A stretch of DNA of 64,000 nucleotides from Terriglobia bacterium. Its GTDB lineage: Bacteria > Acidobacteriota > Terriglobia > Terriglobales > Acidobacteriaceae. The notes below the pieces were generated by a model. It was not told the origin of the DNA. It saw only the letters and a list, made by a program, of their open reading frames with translations, and did no database searches. The stretch lies in assembly GCA_020073465.1 (NCBI GenBank), contig JAIQFC010000005.1, positions 186,001 to 250,000 on the forward strand, in the 5' to 3' direction. Of the stretch, positions 50,563 through 59,237 are shown piece after piece (the first letter of the stretch is position 1; each line of letters starts with the position of its first letter). Made by a program: the position numbers and the translations under genes.

Positions 50563-52269
50563 ATGGTTCGTGTTTTCCTCAATGATAATTGGCTTCCGAA
50601 GTCCGTCCTCTGTCTTCGCGGCTACAATCGTCACAAATTCCTGCTTGACCTGATCGCCGGAATCACCGTCGGCCTGGTCGCCCTGCCCCTCGCGATGGCG
50701 TTTTCCATCGCCTCGGGACTGACCCCACAGGCCGGCATCTATTGCGCGATTGTCACCGGCTTCCTGATCTCCGCCCTCGGCGGATCCAAAACTCAGATCG
50801 GTGGACCCACCGGCGCCTTCGTCGTCGTGGTCGCCGGCATCGTCGCCGTCCATGGCGTGGATGGTCTCTTCATGTGCACCGTCATGGCCGGCGTGCTGCT
50901 GGTCATCATGGGTGCAACCGGCCTCGGCACCGGCGTGAAGTTCATTCCCCGCCCCGTCGTGATCGGATTCACCAACGGCATCGCCGTCCTGATCGCCAGC
51001 ACGCAAGTCAAGGATTTCTTCGGACTCCATCTCGACAAAGTCCCCGGCGTCTTCTGGCAGCGCATGGAAGCTCTTGCCCGCAATTTCCATACGCTTTCGT
51101 TCGAAGCGACCGCCCTCGCCGTGTTCACGCTGCTGACGCTGATTATCTGCCGCAGCCTCTCTGCCCGTATCCCCGGACCCATCGTCGCCCTGCTGTTGGG
51201 AACGCTGGCCGTGTACTTCTTCAAGCTGCCGGTAGAAACCATCGGCACGCGCTTCGGCGGAATTCCCAGCGGCCTGCCGCACCTGCAGATTCCGCACTTC
51301 CGCACCGACCTGATTCACGGCCTGCTCGGACCGGCATTCACCGTCGCCATGCTCGGCGCGATCGAATCTCTGATGTCCGCCGTGGTCTCCGACCGGATGA
51401 GCAATGACCGCCATAACCCCAACGTCGAACTCATCGGACAGGGCGTAGCCAACATCTTCTCTCCCATGTTCGGAGGCCTGCCCGCCACCGGCGCGATCGC
51501 CCGCACCGCTACCAACATCCGTTCGGGTGCGCAGTCCCCCGTGGCCGGCATCATCCACGCCGCCACGCTGCTCTGCATTCTTCTGTTCGCCGCGCCCCTG
51601 GTCAGCTACGTGCCCATGGCCGCACTCGCCGGAATCCTGATGATCGTCGCCTACAACATGGGCGAGTGGCGCGAGATCCCGCAACTGCTGAAACTCACCA
51701 AAACCGACATCAGCATCTGGCTCGTGACCTTCGCCCTCACCGTCTTCGCCGATCTCACCGTCGCCGTTGAAGCCGGAATGATCCTGGCCGCGCTGCTCTT
51801 CATCAGCCGAGTGGCCGCGACCACCACCGTCTCGCAGGTCACCGACGACTACATCGAAGACGGGCGCATCCACATCCTGCAGGACAAGGACATTCCCTAC
51901 TACGCCACCATCTTCCGCATCCACGGCCCGTTCCTGTTCGGCGCGACCGACAAAATCTCGGTCGTCACCGAGAACCTGCACAAGCTGCCCCCGGTCGTAA
52001 TCCTGCGCCTGCGCAACATGACCGCGCTCGACGCCACCGGTCTCTTTGCCCTGGAAGAAATCGCCAGGGAACTGCACGCCACCAAACGCACTCTGATCCT
52101 CTGCGGCGCCCGCGAGCAGCCCGCCAAGCTGATTCACCAAGCCGAGTTTGAGGAAGTAGTTGGCGCAGAGAACATCTGCGACAACGTGCAGGAAGCCCTC
52201 AGCCGTGCGGAAGAAGTGTACGAGCGACTCGAAGCAAAGTTTGTGACAGCTAAGAACGAGCGAGGGTAG
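50563..52269 (+). CDS. SulP family inorganic anion transporter with STAS domain
   Basis: 568 residues. The transport domain has ~11-12 hydrophobic segments: DLIAGITVGLVALPLAMAFSIASGLTPQAGIYCAIV (family signature region), GSKTQIGGPTGAFVVVVAGIV, then FTVAMLGAIESLMSAVVSDRM and FGGLPATGAIARTATNIRSGA. The last ~130 residues are a STAS domain (YYATIFRIHGPFLFGATDKI, VVILRLRNMTALDATGLFALEEIA). Members carry sulfate, bicarbonate or other anions with Na+ or H+. No carbonic anhydrase or sulfate-assimilation gene is next to it, so the substrate is open. Confidence 0.95.
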   Translation: MVRVFLNDNWLPKSVLCLRGYNRHKFLLDLIAGITVGLVALPLAMAFSIASGLTPQAGIYCAIVTGFLISALGGSKTQIGGPTGAFVVVVAGIVAVHGVDGLFMCTVMAGVLLVIMGATGLGTGVKFIPRPVVIGFTNGIAVLIASTQVKDFFGLHLDKVPGVFWQRMEALARNFHTLSFEATALAVFTLLTLIICRSLSARIPGPIVALLLGTLAVYFFKLPVETIGTRFGGIPSGLPHLQIPHFRTDLIHGLLGPAFTVAMLGAIESLMSAVVSDRMSNDRHNPNVELIGQGVANIFSPMFGGLPATGAIARTATNIRSGAQSPVAGIIHAATLLCILLFAAPLVSYVPMAALAGILMIVAYNMGEWREIPQLLKLTKTDISIWLVTFALTVFADLTVAVEAGMILAALLFISRVAATTTVSQVTDDYIEDGRIHILQDKDIPYYATIFRIHGPFLFGATDKISVVTENLHKLPPVVILRLRNMTALDATGLFALEEIARELHATKRTLILCGAREQPAKLIHQAEFEEVVGAENICDNVQEALSRAEEVYERLEAKFVTAKNERG

Positions 52270-52287
52270 TTCACTGTTTTACTGCTT

Positions 52288-52394
52288 GTCATCTTGAACG
52301 AGGCGAAAGACCTATGCACTCCGTCGGCAGCACATCCGATTTCGCCGAATGCATAGATCCTTCGGTCCGCAACAAACGCGGACCTCAGGTTGAC
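52288..52394. repeat. Two GTCATCCTGA-type copies, head to head
   Basis: A plus-oriented copy (GTCATCTTGAACGAGGCGAA, then AGACCTATGCA, 52288-52318) is followed by an inverted copy (TGCATAGATCCTTCGG ... CCTCAGGTTGAC, ~52351-52394). Together they can form a long interrupted stem between the convergent SulP and lipase genes. Confidence 0.75.
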
Positions 52395-52442
52395 AAAGAA
52401 CTGGGTGCTCGCGCGCTTAATCCTGCACGAGACCCGAGGCGT

Positions 52443-53294
52443 TCAGCTTGTGGCGCATTTGCTGCCTGACCGCGTACGGCTGCGCTTCAGTTCCCCCTCG
52501 TTCTGCGCGCATTGGGTCTGTGCCAGGCGGTTGGCGATGATGGAGTACACCGAAGGATTGAAGACCAGTCCGATGTGGGTGCCGGAAACTGAAAAGTCGG
52601 TTTCCGGGTTGTCGGTTTTGCAGTACCGCGGGTCCACCACTCCGTCATCGGGAGTGTAGACCGCGGTTTCCAGGATGGATGCGGGCATCCTGCGCTGCAG
52701 GGAATCCACAAAATCGCAGGTGCAGTGCCCGGTGTAACAACCGGGCAGGACCTCCGTGCCGTGCTTTTTCAGGATGCGGCGGCGCACTGCTTCGGCGGCG
52801 TGCACGATACTGGAATGAGCCACGGTACCGCGAAAGGGAGCGGCCAGCGTGGTGACGGAGGCAATGTCCTGGGGCCGCTGTCCCGCGATGGAGCGGGCGA
52901 TGATGCCTCCCAGGCTGTGGCCGATCAGATGAATCTTGCGGCCAGTCTTGCTGAGCGCCTTTTCCATGGTTTCATCCACGCGGCGCTTGATCAGCAGGTT
53001 TGGACACTCCGCGTTCAGACTGATGCCGGAAAAATAGGCTTGGTATCCGATCCGCCCCAGCCACTTGTGCAATGGGAGCAAGTAGTAGTCCGGACACAGG
53101 AAGCCGGGAATCAGGACCACCGCTGAACCGTCGCCGTGCGGCGTACCCATGCCGTAGTACACAGGTGCGGCATGCAGCAGGACCAACTCGGCGGCAAACA
53201 GCACTTCACTCAAAATGGGAAGGTGGGCTTGCTGATAATCGCGAGTGAGAATATTGGGGCCCCGAGCCATCGGTGCAACGTGCGTTCTTCGCAT
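52443..53294 (-). CDS. Lipase/esterase-type alpha/beta hydrolase
   Basis: 283 residues. The nucleophile motif is GHSLGGI (GxSxG with lipase-type GHSLGG), preceded by KIHLIGHS, and the oxyanion strand is AVVLIPGFLCPDY. VTTLAAPFRGTVAH follows, as in the PGAP1/EstA-like lipase class. The acid and base are probably the Asp of VYTPDDGVVDPRY and the His of SGTHIGLVFNP. A cysteine-rich stretch (PGCYTGHCTCDF) could form disulfides, suggesting possible export, though no clear signal peptide exists. An in-frame ATG at 53270 is an alternative start. Confidence 0.88.
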   Translation of the reverse strand: MRRTHVAPMARGPNILTRDYQQAHLPILSEVLFAAELVLLHAAPVYYGMGTPHGDGSAVVLIPGFLCPDYYLLPLHKWLGRIGYQAYFSGISLNAECPNLLIKRRVDETMEKALSKTGRKIHLIGHSLGGIIARSIAGQRPQDIASVTTLAAPFRGTVAHSSIVHAAEAVRRRILKKHGTEVLPGCYTGHCTCDFVDSLQRRMPASILETAVYTPDDGVVDPRYCKTDNPETDFSVSGTHIGLVFNPSVYSIIANRLAQTQCAQNEGELKRSRTRSGSKCATS

Positions 53295-53422
53295 TCAGTC
53301 AGCGTCTTACTGTACGCGCGGAGTCGCGGTTGCACAATGAAGAACTTGGATAATCTCGCGCAAGATGTTCCCGTTGCGGGCCAAAGCATCGAGACGCCAT
53401 GACCACACGCCCGGCTTCACAA

Positions 53423-53818
53423 CTACGACAGCCGCGTAATCCCCGAGAAGCCGTCGTAACCCGAATCGAACGTCAGGATTCGCTCGATGCCGTGTTGCTC
53501 CATCACGGCCAGGTGCACCGCGTCGCGTGCGGAGAGCCGCTGGTAGCCAAAGACGATCTGTTTGGCGCGCTCGACAACGGCCCGGTCGACCGGAAGGACT
53601 TCATCCACCACGTTCAACAGTGCGTCAAAGGCAGGCTGTATAGCATCCGGACGATGTATGGCTACATGACGGTGCAGGATTTCTTGCAGGACTTCCGCGT
53701 CAGTCACCAGGCGTTCACGCTCGCTGAGTAATCTCTCTAGGCGCCGTGGGGCGTCGATTTTATGAGCATGCGGCTGGCCCACCAGATACATCGGGACATT
53801 GGAGTCAATCAGAATCAC
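53423..53818 (-). CDS. vapC: PIN-domain toxin (VapC family)
   Basis: A 131-residue PIN ribonuclease toxin. Conserved acidic residues: Asp in [13 protein letters not shown], Glu in [13 protein letters not shown], Asp in [14 protein letters not shown], and the late [10 protein letters not shown]. It is the second gene of a toxin-antitoxin pair: its ATG overlaps the antitoxin stop by 4 bp. It belongs to a different VapC branch from the toxin at 40210 and is paired with a different antitoxin fold. Confidence 0.92.
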   Translation of the reverse strand: MILIDSNVPMYLVGQPHAHKIDAPRRLERLLSERERLVTDAEVLQEILHRHVAIHRPDAIQPAFDALLNVVDEVLPVDRAVVERAKQIVFGYQRLSARDAVHLAVMEQHGIERILTFDSGYDGFSGITRLS

Positions 53819-54072
53819 GGCTGCGGACCGGAGGAGTATCCGCGCTCGATTTCGGCCAGCATGCTGTCGATGTCGCCGGCCGGAAACTCATGCCGTGCAG
53901 CGGTGCGAATGGCTTCAAGCTTTTTCTCTATGTCACCCAGCGGTTCACGGCGGCGGGCAAGCGCGAGCGCCTGGCGGACCCACTCGGCGATCGACATACG
54001 GCGAGAACGCGCCACGCGCTGGATCTCGCGGTATTCCGGGTCTTGCAGAATCACCTGCAGTCGCTTCGCCAT
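53815..54072 (-). CDS. vapB: Ribbon-helix-helix antitoxin
   Basis: 85 residues. The N-terminal RHH DNA-binding domain reads [37 protein letters not shown], followed by a C-terminal neutralising arm ([19 protein letters not shown]). It represses its own operon and blocks the PIN toxin encoded with 4-bp overlap. No clear palindrome is evident in the short upstream region. Confidence 0.9.
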   Translation of the reverse strand: MAKRLQVILQDPEYREIQRVARSRRMSIAEWVRQALALARRREPLGDIEKKLEAIRTAARHEFPAGDIDSMLAEIERGYSSGPQP

Positions 54073-54241
54073 ATGATGAGTTTATCTGACTCATGGTGAT
54101 GAGTCGATACGACTGGTCCGTGGCTGGTGATCGGTGGCCAGGCGGTTTTCTAGTAGGGACTAGCTCTTGCTGGCCACTCCCCACTGATCCCTGACTACTC
54201 GCTGGTTTGCGGGTGACGCCCGATCGTAATAGGCTGGACCC

Positions 54242-55006
54242 ATGGCGCAAACGGCAACCGCGGGACCGTTGAAGCAGCCCACACTGGATGCCTTTGACAC
54301 CTACATTCGGCAAACAGAAGCGGCCATGGAGAGGGACCTGAGTGATGGTCCGTTCTTGTGGTCCGATGCCAGTCCGGAGAGAGCGCAACAGGTTCGCCGC
54401 GGACAGGTGGTGGCGCAATTCTGGTCGGGCCGGGGACCCGCCAAAGTGCCGAACGGTTTGATCCACGACTGGATCGGCGCCGCCTTGATTCCGGATGCGA
54501 CCGTTGCCGAGGTGTTGAAGCGCGTGCAGGATTACGACAACCACAAGAACATCTACCGGCCCGAAGTGATTGCTTCAAAACTAGTCAGCCGTCGTGGCAA
54601 CGAATTCCAGATCTACTTGCGCCTTCTCAAGAAGAAAATCATGACGGTGGTTCTCGATACCGATCATGACGTGCACTATCGCTCCCTGGATCGAACTCGC
54701 TGGACTTGCCGCTCCTACACCACGCGGATCGCGGAAGTGGAGGGTGCCGGCAGCCCGAAAGAGAGAGTGCTGCCGCCCGACACAGGCTACGGATTCCTGT
54801 GGCGTCTGTATTCCTACTGGCGATTCCAGGAGCGGGAAGGCGGCGTCTACATTGAATGTCGCGCCATTTCCCTGACGCGCGACGTGCCGCTGGGGCTGGG
54901 ATGGGTCATCGAACCGATCATCCAGAAACTGCCGAAAGAGTCGCTGATCAACACCCTCGAAGCTACCCGCCAGGCACTGCATCGCGGAGAGATCGTTCCT
55001 CGGTGA
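54242..55006 (+). CDS. Conserved protein with SRPBCC-like fold
   Basis: 254 residues, not recognised as a named enzyme. The pattern WIGAALIPDATVAEVLKRVQDYDNHKNIYRPEVIASKLVSR, IYLRLLKKKIMTVVLDTDHDVHYRSLD and GVYIECRAISLTRDVPLGLGWVIEP fits a START/Bet v1-like (SRPBCC) domain, which binds hydrophobic ligands in a long pocket. The first 50 residues are an extra N-terminal segment. No signal peptide. It is a lone gene. Confidence 0.65.
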   Translation: MAQTATAGPLKQPTLDAFDTYIRQTEAAMERDLSDGPFLWSDASPERAQQVRRGQVVAQFWSGRGPAKVPNGLIHDWIGAALIPDATVAEVLKRVQDYDNHKNIYRPEVIASKLVSRRGNEFQIYLRLLKKKIMTVVLDTDHDVHYRSLDRTRWTCRSYTTRIAEVEGAGSPKERVLPPDTGYGFLWRLYSYWRFQEREGGVYIECRAISLTRDVPLGLGWVIEPIIQKLPKESLINTLEATRQALHRGEIVPR

Positions 55007-55027
55007 GAATCTCGCCCACGCTGTTCA

Positions 55028-55777
55028 CTAGCGTTTCAAGAGATAACCCAAGCTCTCAAATATCTTCGCCACGCACGGGATCAACACCAGGAGATACCAC
55101 CAGGACGCACGCCGCGTCTGGCGGGATGCATTGGGACTCCGCTGGACACTCCACACGGCCCACAGGATCGTGGCCGAGAGCCCAATCGCCAGCAGGGTTG
55201 CCAGGAAAATTGACTTCGACCACAGCATGGTTAGAAAGGCGGCGGCCCCACCTGCCATGTAAAGGATGCGGCTGCGACCGAACTCGCCGGACCGCAGAGT
55301 AACCGGGTGAGCCGCAGAAACAGCCCGCAACACTTCTTCAAGGTTCTCGATACCCTCAGGAATTCCGATGACGTGTTGCTTGCGGTTGCCGATGACTCTC
55401 AGGTATCGTCCGGGAAACCTCTCCACCTTGGTGATCTCGTCAAACTTCAGGTGCAGATCCGGGGTGTCGGCTTGGCGTCGAAGGAAGTAGTCAGGCCCAA
55501 TCTCCAGGTCGTAGGTGTCCCAGCATTTTGCAAGTCGCTTCCTGAGCTTTCGGGGCATGGCGAAAGCGATATAAGCGATGTAGACCGCCGTGACCACTGC
55601 CATGATGATCGTGGTCTGCCTGTCGTAGCCGTGTCGTATCCCAAGCAGTAGGGAAATTATCATCCCTGCCGCCAGGATAAAGAAGAAAGCGGGGACGTAG
55701 GCTGCCAGGGCCCTTCGAAACTCGGCCAGGAGAGCGCTCTTGAGCAGCCGGTAGTGATGCACTGCGTCTGCGTTCAT
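55028..55777 (-). CDS. Membrane protein, co-transcribed with LytTR regulator
   Basis: 249 residues. Helices 1-2 (AAYVPAFFFILAAGMIISLLLG, TTIIMAVVTAVYIAYIAFAMP) and the C-terminal helices (ILYMAGGAAAFLTMLW, ATLLAIGLSATILWAVW, WWYLLVLIPCVAKIFESLGY) frame a ~90-residue soluble middle that resembles a PH/YcxB-like domain (YFLRRQADTPDLHLKFDEITKVERFPGRYL). The start overlaps the LytTR gene stop by 4 bp, so it belongs to that operon. It may be regulated by, or modulate, the two-component system. Confidence 0.7.
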   Translation of the reverse strand: MNADAVHHYRLLKSALLAEFRRALAAYVPAFFFILAAGMIISLLLGIRHGYDRQTTIIMAVVTAVYIAYIAFAMPRKLRKRLAKCWDTYDLEIGPDYFLRRQADTPDLHLKFDEITKVERFPGRYLRVIGNRKQHVIGIPEGIENLEEVLRAVSAAHPVTLRSGEFGRSRILYMAGGAAAFLTMLWSKSIFLATLLAIGLSATILWAVWSVQRSPNASRQTRRASWWYLLVLIPCVAKIFESLGYLLKR

Positions 55778-56538
55778 GGTGTGCCATTGTACATTCCAGC
55801 ATCGCGAACGCCCATGCGGGATTGCAACTGCTTGCGGTAACGGCGGCTCAACCGGAGCCTGGCGCCATTGTCGAGCAGGACTTCGTATTCCCCGTCTTCG
55901 CTGAGCTTCAGACCCCGGACCCGATCAAGGTTCACGATGCTCGAGCGGTGGATGCGGCAGAAGACATCCGGATCCAGTTCCTGCTCGAGTTCGGACATGC
56001 TGCGGCGTAACAGGTGCGACTTCGGTCCGACGTGCAGGCAGGCGTAGTAGTCAGCGGCCTCGATCCAATCAATCTCGGAGACCTTCACGAACGAGACCTG
56101 CCCGGTGCCCTTGATGGCGAGACGTTCCAGTTTTCGCGGCAACTCTCGGCTGCGCGTGATTCTCTGCTTGGCGCGGTCGAGGGCCAGATCGAACCGGGCA
56201 TTGTCGAACGGCTTCAACAGGTAGTCGAGCGCTCCGGTCTCGAAAGCCCGCAGCGCGTACTGGTCGTAAGCGGTCACAAAGACGACGGCGGGAGGCAGGT
56301 CCGGGCCGAGCAATTCGAGCACGTCGAAGCCATCGCATTCCGGCATCTGCACGTCGAGGAAGACCAGGTCCGGCTTCGCGCTGCGGATCTCCGCCAGCGC
56401 CTCCGCGCCCGAGCCGCACTCGCGAACGATTTCAATGTCGGGATCATGCCGCAACAGCACGGCAAGGTTGCTGCGCGCGAGCGGCTCGTCGTCCACAATG
56501 ACCGTGCGAATTTTTGAGGGACGTGGCTCCGGCGGCAC
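55774..56538 (-). CDS. LytTR-type response regulator
   Basis: 254 residues. Receiver: TVIVDDEPLARSNLAVLLR (acidic pair), LVFLDVQMPECDGFDVL (phosphoacceptor Asp near 58), TAYDQYALRAFE and YLLKPFDNARF (conserved Lys). A ~110-residue LytTR DNA-binding domain follows (LAIKGTGQVSFVKVSEIDWIEAADYYACLHVGPKSHLLRRSM ... RIHRSSIVNLDRVRGLKL). It pairs with the LytS-type kinase encoded directly upstream on the same strand. It probably controls membrane or cell-surface genes. Confidence 0.93.
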   Translation of the reverse strand: MPPEPRPSKIRTVIVDDEPLARSNLAVLLRHDPDIEIVRECGSGAEALAEIRSAKPDLVFLDVQMPECDGFDVLELLGPDLPPAVVFVTAYDQYALRAFETGALDYLLKPFDNARFDLALDRAKQRITRSRELPRKLERLAIKGTGQVSFVKVSEIDWIEAADYYACLHVGPKSHLLRRSMSELEQELDPDVFCRIHRSSIVNLDRVRGLKLSEDGEYEVLLDNGARLRLSRRYRKQLQSRMGVRDAGMYNGTP

Positions 56539-56541
56539 GCG

Positions 56542-57639
56542 TCACTCCTTGAAGGGAACAGAGACCGATACTTCCACGCCGCCCGGTTCCTGATTCCGCA
56601 TGGTCAGGTCGAACGCTTCGCCGTACAGGCTTTGCAGGCGAGTCCGCACGTTCGCGATCCCGATCCCGGAGTGAGTCTGCTCCCATCCCACCGGCAGGCC
56701 GGGGCCGTCGTTATAGACGCTGAGCGTGAGGCTGCCGTTGGAGCGAAATGCGGCAATCCGGATCGCGCCGCCCTGGACTCGTTTCGCGATGCCATGTTTG
56801 ACGGCGTTTTCCACCATGGGCTGCAGAATCAGGCTGGGAACCTGGGCGGGACAGAGTTCACGCGGAACGCTCACGCTCACCTGAAGCCGCTCCGCAAATC
56901 GCACCTTCTGGATGTCGAGATACTTGAGGGCAAAGTCCAGTTCCTCGCCCAGCGGCACCTGCTGCCGGCTGGAATCCTCCACCACGCGGCGCAGAAAGTC
57001 GCTCAGCCCAGCGATCATGCTCACGGCTGCATCGTTTCTTTTCTCGCGCACCAGGCCGGCGATGGCGTTGAGCGTATTGAACAGAAAGTGCGGCTCGATC
57101 TGCCGGCGCAATGCGTTGAGCTGGGCCTTCGAGAGCTGCTCGTTGAGCCGCGCGGTCTCGGTCTCCTGATGGGCCAAGCGCGCGCGGGAGTCCAGCATGT
57201 GGCTAACTAAGAGAATCGCGCCATAAAGGAACAAGTACGAGAGCAGCCCGTTCGAGAACTTGTGCAACCAGAGCTGCGGGAACGGGTCCGGTCCCGGGGA
57301 AAGAGCCCAGGGGTTCATCAATCCTTCCATCGACGCGACCCAGGCCGCGTACACCACTCCAATGGCTGCACACGCGGCAAGGTGAGTGCCCCAGGTGGAG
57401 AGGCGCTTCCAGTACATCGGAGGGTACCGGCGGCCCAGGCGCAGTACGAGCGGTGTCGCCAATGCCCACGGCAGCCACGAAAGCAGGATGGTCACGAACA
57501 GATCGACCCAAACGTGATGCATGCCTTCCGCCCGCATCACGAACACGTTCTGAATCGCATCGAACAGCCCTATAAAGGACCAGATCGCAGCAGTCCAGAT
57601 CCACCGTGGCGTCTCCGAGCGTGTGCGGGGCGCATCCAT
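56542..57639 (-). CDS. LytS/YehU-family sensor histidine kinase
   Basis: 365 residues. About four membrane helices in residues 15-165 (IWTAAIWSFIGLFDAIQNVF, LFVTILLSWLPWALATPLVL, HLAACAAIGVVYAAWVA, LSYLFLYGAILLVSHML) precede the kinase core. The phosphoacceptor box is QIEPHFLFNTLNAIAGLV, the N-box VENAVKHGIAKRV and the G-box DGPGLPVGWEQTHSGIGIANVRTRL, as in the His_kinase (PF06580) class. The signal is unknown. Three genes (kinase, LytTR regulator, membrane protein) lie in one operon with spacings of +3 and -4 bp. Confidence 0.94.
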   Translation of the reverse strand: MDAPRTRSETPRWIWTAAIWSFIGLFDAIQNVFVMRAEGMHHVWVDLFVTILLSWLPWALATPLVLRLGRRYPPMYWKRLSTWGTHLAACAAIGVVYAAWVASMEGLMNPWALSPGPDPFPQLWLHKFSNGLLSYLFLYGAILLVSHMLDSRARLAHQETETARLNEQLSKAQLNALRRQIEPHFLFNTLNAIAGLVREKRNDAAVSMIAGLSDFLRRVVEDSSRQQVPLGEELDFALKYLDIQKVRFAERLQVSVSVPRELCPAQVPSLILQPMVENAVKHGIAKRVQGGAIRIAAFRSNGSLTLSVYNDGPGLPVGWEQTHSGIGIANVRTRLQSLYGEAFDLTMRNQEPGGVEVSVSVPFKE

Positions 57640-57847
57640 ATCGAGGATCGTATTCTACGACTCTGCCGGAGAGGCCCACAATGCAGCCAATCGCCAGCCC
57701 GGTGCAGCGGACGGTCTAGCCCCGGCCGAGAGTCCAGTTGATACTACCCGACTGCTCACCAAGATCCGGCTTGGATAGTCGAAAAAGCGTGGGCACGGTT
57801 CAGCCCGAAGCGTGGTATGTGCCCGCAATGGGCTCAAAGGAGATCGC

Positions 57848-58363
57848 ATGACTCGTCCCCGTGTGGTTATGACCCTTCTGGTTGCGTTTGCACTCTCCGG
57901 TGTGTACGCCGTGGCCGCCTCGGCGGGCTCAGCCTCGGACTATGCGCAGCACTTCAGCGCCCTGAGCAAACTGTCGGTCGCCGTGGCCGAGGCCATGCCG
58001 CCCGGGCAATATGCTTTCCGCCCCGACCCCGGATCGATGAGCTTCGGGGAAGTGATGTCGCACATCGCGGCGACCAACTTCCAGTTTTGTGCGGGCCTGA
58101 AGGATGTCCAGCCTCCGAATATGCCTTCCCCTACCGACAAAGACGGGATCGTCAAGTTCCTGAGCAGCTCGTTTGAATACTGCTCCGGGATCATCCCCAA
58201 CCTGACCGACGCGCAGATTGCCCAGGCGCACGACTCTCCCGACGGCCGGATGCCGGGACGGGAAGTGCTGCTTGCCATGTATGTGCACGTGGCCCATCAT
58301 CGCGGACAGGCGGAAGTCTATCTTCGCGATAAGGGCATCACCCCGCCGTCTTACCGCTTTTAA
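57848..58363 (+). CDS. DinB family protein, exported
   Basis: About 171 residues with a signal peptide (MTLLVAFALSGVYAVAASAGSA). The DinB four-helix bundle shows FSALSKLSVAVAEAMPPGQYAF, MSFGEVMSHIAATNFQFCAGL and the C-terminal MYVHVAHHRGQAEVYLRDKGITPPSY; three histidines (SHIA, HVAHHRGQ) are the usual metal ligands. Most DinB proteins are cytoplasmic; exported ones are frequent in Acidobacteriota. Activity is unknown. AAAGGAG at 57837-57843 supports the ATG at 57848. Confidence 0.88.
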   Translation: MTRPRVVMTLLVAFALSGVYAVAASAGSASDYAQHFSALSKLSVAVAEAMPPGQYAFRPDPGSMSFGEVMSHIAATNFQFCAGLKDVQPPNMPSPTDKDGIVKFLSSSFEYCSGIIPNLTDAQIAQAHDSPDGRMPGREVLLAMYVHVAHHRGQAEVYLRDKGITPPSYRF

Positions 58364-58485
58364 CATAACGTTTTGCTGATGTCTTGATTGTGAGGACCCC
58401 TGGGTCAACAAATTGCAGCGAATTGGGCGCTCCCTGCAGTGGGCGGTCTGGCCCTTGGGAAGTGCACCGCGCGATACTGCCACGC

Positions 58486-59094
58486 ATGATGACCAAAACG
58501 ACAACCCTGCTGCTCAGCCTGATCGTTCTGCTCCCCTCGGCTTTCTTCCGCCAGTATGGAACGCCGTCGACTTCGTCCCCGGAATATACCAGCGACGGCC
58601 AGCTCAAGCTCCCTGAACACTATCGCCAATGGGTGTATCTAACCACCGGGTTCGACATGAGTTACAACCCTGCGCTGACGAACACGGACCACCACATGTT
58701 CGACAACGTCTTCGTGAATCCGGAGGCGTACAAAGCGTTCGTCGAGACGGGCACCTGGCCCGACAAAACCATCATGGTGCTGGAAGCCCGCCTTGCCGAG
58801 GGCAAGGGTTCGATCAACCAGAAGGGCAACTACCAGGGAACTAAAGTCATGGGGCTTGAGGTGCACATCAAAGACGCAGCGCGCTTCCCCGGCAAGTGGG
58901 CCTTCTTTGGCTTTGACGAGGGCAAGACCACCAAGATGATCCCAACCGACATGGCCTGCTATAGCTGCCACTCCGAACATGCAGCGGTGGACACCACGTT
59001 TGTTCAGTTCTATCCCACGCTGCTGCCCATCGCCAGAAGCAAGGGCACGCTCAGCGCCTCGTACCTGAAGGAGACAGGAACAGCACAGAAGTAG
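58486..59094 (+). CDS. Cytochrome P460-like c-type haem protein
   Basis: About 202 residues. A signal helix (TTLLLSLIVLLPSAFF) is followed by the P460/cytochrome c'-beta fold: KLPEHYRQWVYLTTGFDM, DNVFVNPEAYKAFVETGTWPDKTIMVLEAR and LEVHIKDAARFPGKWAFFGFD. A single haem-attachment motif CYSCHSEHAAVDTTFVQFYPTL lies near the C-terminus. P460 proteins oxidise hydroxylamine or bind NO; a lysine-haem cross-link in the true P460 cannot be checked by eye here. No hydroxylamine or NO genes are nearby. Start options are ATG 58486 or 58489. Confidence 0.88.
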   Translation: MMTKTTTLLLSLIVLLPSAFFRQYGTPSTSSPEYTSDGQLKLPEHYRQWVYLTTGFDMSYNPALTNTDHHMFDNVFVNPEAYKAFVETGTWPDKTIMVLEARLAEGKGSINQKGNYQGTKVMGLEVHIKDAARFPGKWAFFGFDEGKTTKMIPTDMACYSCHSEHAAVDTTFVQFYPTLLPIARSKGTLSASYLKETGTAQK

Positions 59095-59237
59095 CTCCGT
59101 GATTCTCGGGAGAAAGCGTGCTGGATAAAAATGGGCCGGGCCCACGGGACCACCCGGAAGGGCTCGGCCTTTCGTTTCTCGCTCGTGATCTTGTGAAGAC
59201 CCCCTCCGCCTGCCAACATCCCCACAGGGCGGATGTT

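Noticed and set aside
50350-52140. A 596-codon minus-strand frame opposite the SulP gene
   Set aside because: The protein is extremely rich in Gly/Asp/Glu/His, typical of the antisense of a hydrophobic membrane protein, and has no recognisable domain.
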